The translations under genes and the position numbers were made by a program. Of a stretch of DNA of 64,000 bases, positions 63,036 through 64,000 are shown piece by piece. The first letter of the stretch is position 1. Every line of letters begins with the position of its first letter. Under the pieces are notes generated by a model that saw only the letters and a list, made by a program, of their open reading frames with translations, was not told the origin of the DNA and made no database searches. The stretch is from Armigeres subalbatus. Taxonomy: Eukaryota > Arthropoda > Insecta > Diptera > Culicidae. The stretch is from assembly GCF_024139115.2 (NCBI RefSeq), contig NC_085141.1, positions 69,605,481 through 69,669,480 of the forward strand, read 5' to 3'.

Positions 63036-64000
63036 GTAATACTATCCGCTCAATCCCACTTCCTTCTGTCCTGACTTATGAGCAGCACAATACCATGTGT
63101 TCTGGTGTCTCCTCGCTGTTTGTACTGAAAAACAAAGCAGGAATACTACGTGTTCGAATACTTCGAACGATGCTACTTCCTTAAGCATGGCACTACATGA
63201 CACTTCCTTCCTTCCATGGCACTACAGAAGAAGTTGACGTCTCCGTGCTATCTATCCATCAGTGTCCAGTCCACCCACAACGACAGGTTCGGATCGTGCC
63301 GATATGTCCACATTTTACGTTTGAAGTACTGTGCCAATCCAGCTACCGAAAACGAAGCTTCTTCAATGAATAGGGTTTACCAACCTTGCGAACAAAAGTT
63401 TTTCATTGTACTGTATATAGCTCTCACAGTCTCAGAGTCACATGACATTGAGGTTGAGTTTATCAAAATTGAGTCTGCGATAAGTTGACTATACTTATCT
63501 GTTTTTTTTTGCATATGAGAACCGATACACACTCAGATTCTAAATCGTTATAATATTGATTATTTGATCTTCTTAATTCACATCATTCAACATACATATT
63601 TATATGTTAGTTAATCGGAATGATTCCAAACATACTGCGACGTCCTCAGAGATATGAAAAGTATAATTGAAAAACTGTCGCCAGCATCTAGATCATCATT
63701 CCCAAAAACGTTTTTTTCCATCTGTTTTCATTTAGCTCCAGTTCGAATGGCGTCTAATAACCGAACGGTCACTATTGATTGGAAAATGCCATATGCAAAC
63801 CTATCCACTAGTTTGCACCAACCGCAACGTATGTTTCCGATCCACACTCTCGAGTCGCAATCGGTGCATCACAGCTGGGACTGGGACTGGCACGAAATAA
63901 AAAAAAATATGTTCGTCTGTCACGGGAGGTTGACTATCGGTTATGAATTGATGGCATCTGCCACAACGATCGCAGCAGTTTGACCCTAACCCGGGTGATG
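63036..64000. other. No recognised gene
   Basis: Open frames of 80-109 codons (63216-63488, 63654-63983 plus) have no recognisable domain, splice context or homologous-looking motif. Confidence 0.4.

Noticed and set aside
63654..63983. 109-codon frame near the window end
   Set aside because: No recognisable domain or supporting signal; could not be distinguished from chance.

Overview
The window looks like a transposon-saturated intergenic or intronic stretch of a mosquito genome, most likely a culicine such as Aedes. This rests on the sequence itself: 5'-truncated and full-length non-LTR retrotransposons of R1, RTE (JAM1-like), I and Jockey (Juan-like) type, a Feilai-like tRNA-derived SINE with a CTTCTT/AAGAAG tail, many terminal-inverted-repeat elements with TA, TTAA or 8-bp target duplications, and short introns of about 60-80 bp. 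Almost every open reading frame is a piece of a decayed mobile element or an artefact of a tandem array. Only one candidate host exon was seen (57440-57764, minus strand), and it is not identified.

Layout. 1-7.4 kb: AT-rich DNA with a hairpin MITE, a tRNA-related SINE, a 2-kb degenerate GGAATTCCTCCGGAAGTTCC array and a truncated SINE. 7.4-12 kb: short direct repeats, then a large inverted duplication of an I-clade retrotransposon fragment (arms about 1.05 kb) whose loop holds a TTAA-flanked MITE. 14.1-15.9 kb: a mariner-like MITE and a Jockey 3' end. 16.1-27.4 kb: one R1-clade element (R1-A, plus strand) carrying four insertions, each bounded by a recognisable target duplication: an RTE element (16642-19768), a Transib-type DNA transposon (21001-24813), an 866-bp non-autonomous element (24832-25697) and a SINE (27133-27294). 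27.5-32.5 kb: a truncated LINE, a SINE with an RTE-like tail and mostly featureless DNA.

32.5-48.8 kb: a second R1-clade element (R1-B, minus strand) spread over 16 kb by a mariner-like element, a CR1/Jockey-group LINE (itself split by a GATCCATAA fold-back element and a Juan-like Jockey element), a hAT element filled by a 22-bp satellite, and a long-TIR element with a 10-11-bp target duplication. 49.2-54.2 kb: a second copy of the TTAA MITE, then a 135-bp hAT MITE split by a minus-strand LTR retrotransposon with intact primer-binding-site-like and polypurine tracts but no gag or pol; its interior holds another hAT-like element with an AATCC-rich array and a 51-bp satellite. 54.5-64 kb: MITEs, simple repeats, GGAAGTTCC arrays in both orientations, the candidate host exon, a SINE nested in a SINE, TGAGAAGTGA arrays, a 5'-truncated RTE with a 14-bp target duplication, and a TTCGGCCAAATGACC minisatellite.

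The most interesting element is the Transib transposon at 21001-24813. Its termini are CACAGTG, the same heptamer as the V(D)J recombination signal, and it encodes a RAG1-like transposase in at least three exons with all three expected acidic residues still visible despite frameshifts. Family names come from motif recognition only; no search could be run.
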